From Bacteroidales bacterium (GTDB lineage Bacteria; Bacteroidota; Bacteroidia; Bacteroidales; UBA1402), in the NCBI GenBank assembly GCA_023230125.1, contig JALNXZ010000074.1, forward strand, positions 1 to 7,353: a stretch of DNA of 7,353 bases, in the 5' to 3' direction. The notes under the pieces are model-generated. The model ran no database searches. It saw nothing but the letters and a program-made list of their open reading frames with translations, and had not been told where the DNA came from. Position 1 is the first letter of the stretch; the number at the start of each line of letters is the position of its first letter. Positions 5,992 to 7,353 of the stretch are shown here, piece by piece. A program made the position numbers and the translations under genes.

Positions 5992-7353
5992 TTATTCAAA
6001 CATCATTTTTTCTATATCCATTTTTACCTTTTTCGAAGATTTTCGTTTAAAGGAATGCATGATCTTATACATGACAGGCACCACAATCAGCGTCAGGAAT
6101 GTGGATAGAACCATCCCTCCGATAATGACCCATGCGAGTCCGTTTCTCAATTCAGCTCCGGCACCAGTGGTCAATGCGATCGGAAGCATCCCGACAATCA
6201 CGGAAAGGGCTGTCATCAGAATCGGTCTGATACGAATCCGGACTGCCTGAACCAAGGCTTCGTTCATTGACTTCCCTTCTTTAATGGCATCATTGGCAAA
6301 GTCTACCAGCAAAATGGCATTTTTAGCGACCAGCCCAATCAGCATAACCAAACCCAACATTCCATAAATACTCATGGCTGTGTTCGTCAAAGCCAAAGCC
6401 AGAAAGGCTCCGATAATCGACAAAGGGATGGAAAACATCACCACAAACGGATCAATCCAGTTGTTGTAAAGTACCACCATTGCCAGATAGATCAGAATGA
6501 CGGAAAGCAGCAATGCGCCTGTAAGTACGCTCATGGATTCAGACATGGATTTCATGTCTCCTGTAGCTTCAACTTTGATACTTTGCGGTTTGTGCAATTT
6601 GTCAATCTTTGACAGGAATTCAGAAGAGACGGTACCTGATGAAACGCCAAGCACCTGTGTCCTGATAGTGACAGAACTGTTTCTGTTATAACGTTCCAGC
6701 TTGTTGGGGCCGGTTCCCAAACTGATATTCGCAAACTGCGCAAGGCGGATGGTTTCTCCGCGACTGTTAATAAAATTCAGGTTTTCCACATTTTCCGCTT
6801 GCTGACGGAATGCACGGTCAGCACGAATATTAATGTCGTATTCGTAGTTTCCTTCAGTATATTTCAAAGAATTACTGCCCTGGTAGGTCATCTGCATGGT
6901 CAATCCAACATTGTCGAGCGTCAACCCTAGAGCCGACATCTTATCACGATCCACAACAACAGAGATTTCAGGAGTCCCGTTTTCTACGGAAAGTTCCTGC
7001 TGCATTGTCCCTGGAATCTTACGCATCACATCAAGTGCCTGCTCGGCAAAATACATCACAGAGTCCACATCATTTCCGGAAATGACGTATTCAACGGCCG
7101 CTTTGGCTGCTGTTCCAGTGAGACTGACACTGAAAATCTTCACTTTAGCGTCCACCAAATAATCCGATAAAGGTCGCTTGATTTTGGTGATATACCATTT
7201 TGTATTTTCTTTTCGTTGATTACGTGACACCAATTTGACATTCAGTTCTGCCAGATAAGGAGTACCCTGAGAACTTTGGGCATTGTCACTGGTCAGTCCG
7301 ACCATGGTCACCACTTTGACCACCTCGGGACGAACCCTGAACCAGTCTTCTGC
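5992..7353 (-). CDS. RND-family efflux permease, C-terminal part (AcrB/HAE1-like)
   Basis: The last 453 residues of an inner-membrane proton-driven RND pump subunit; the gene enters from the right edge and about 600 N-terminal residues lie outside. The frame is open to 7353, and the GTG at 7323 is internal, not a start. Visible residues 1-276 are periplasmic porter and docking segments. Five helices follow at about 277-296, 303-322, 328-351, 377-397 and 407-429, corresponding to TM8-TM12. TM10 carries GLVAKNAILLVDFA (340-353); its lysine aligns with the proton-relay lysine of AcrB. RIRPILMTA precedes or begins TM11, and GAGAELRNGLAW precedes TM12. These match multidrug-type (HAE1) pumps. No outer-membrane channel gene follows: the unit ends at the terminator 5935-5967. 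The adaptor, and any TolC-like gene, would have to lie upstream, outside the window. The substrate is unknown. Confidence 0.95.
   Translation of the reverse strand, partial: AEDWFRVRPEVVKVVTMVGLTSDNAQSSQGTPYLAELNVKLVSRNQRKENTKWYITKIKRPLSDYLVDAKVKIFSVSLTGTAAKAAVEYVISGNDVDSVMYFAEQALDVMRKIPGTMQQELSVENGTPEISVVVDRDKMSALGLTLDNVGLTMQMTYQGSNSLKYTEGNYEYDINIRADRAFRQQAENVENLNFINSRGETIRLAQFANISLGTGPNKLERYNRNSSVTIRTQVLGVSSGTVSSEFLSKIDKLHKPQSIKVEATGDMKSMSESMSVLTGALLLSVILIYLAMVVLYNNWIDPFVVMFSIPLSIIGAFLALALTNTAMSIYGMLGLVMLIGLVAKNAILLVDFANDAIKEGKSMNEALVQAVRIRIRPILMTALSVIVGMLPIALTTGAGAELRNGLAWVIIGGMVLSTFLTLIVVPVMYKIMHSFKRKSSKKVKMDIEKMMFE

Noticed and set aside
5792..6250. 152-codon open frame on the + strand
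   Set aside because: It crosses the candidate minus-strand promoter, the RND terminator and the conserved C-terminus of the RND permease. The translation is low-complexity and resembles nothing I know.
1..7353. CRISPR arrays, insertion sequences, tRNA or rRNA genes
   Set aside because: No spaced direct repeats, transposase motifs, terminal inverted repeats or tRNA-like cloverleaf sequences were seen on either strand by eye.

Overview
The window looks like a chromosomal segment from an AT-rich (roughly 40% GC by eye) member of the Bacteroidota, most likely order Bacteroidales. Three things point there. The L21 and L27 proteins are of Bacteroides-like type. Two promoters fit the phylum-specific consensus (TTTG, 20-nt spacer, TAnnTTTG-like box). 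Clear Shine-Dalgarno sequences are lacking before most starts. The gene set (flavodiiron protein, large 7TM hybrid kinase, RND pump) fits an anaerobe or microaerophile.

Layout. Positions 1-172 hold a near-perfect Bacteroidota promoter and a leader for rplU. The leader contains a bulged hairpin and a 14-codon open frame whose TAA overlaps the rplU ATG. rplU (L21) and rpmA (L27) follow on the + strand as a tight two-gene operon that ends at a strong hairpin. That hairpin also serves the convergent minus-strand gene. From 843 to 5810 three genes lie on the minus strand. In transcription order they are a small single-pass membrane protein of unknown function with a GTG start, a 1050-residue hybrid histidine kinase (7TM, PAS, PAS, GAF, HisKA, HATPase, receiver), and a class A flavodiiron protein. 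A candidate promoter lies just upstream of the first, and no convincing terminator separates the three, so they may form one transcription unit. From 5992 to the right edge is the C-terminal part of an RND efflux permease, also on the minus strand, ending at its own directional terminator.

How the genes may work together. The ribosomal pair is housekeeping. The flavodiiron protein detoxifies O2 and/or NO in anaerobes. A membrane kinase with PAS and GAF domains beside it suggests, but does not prove, a stress-sensing and detoxification module in which the small membrane protein could be an accessory. No DNA-binding response regulator or HPt protein is visible, so the kinase's output is unknown. 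The RND pump appears to be a separate unit.

No mobile element, CRISPR array, tRNA or rRNA was found. Most of the window is ordinary. The points most worth a second look are the structured rplU leader with its overlapping mini-ORF and the kinase/flavodiiron/small-protein cassette.
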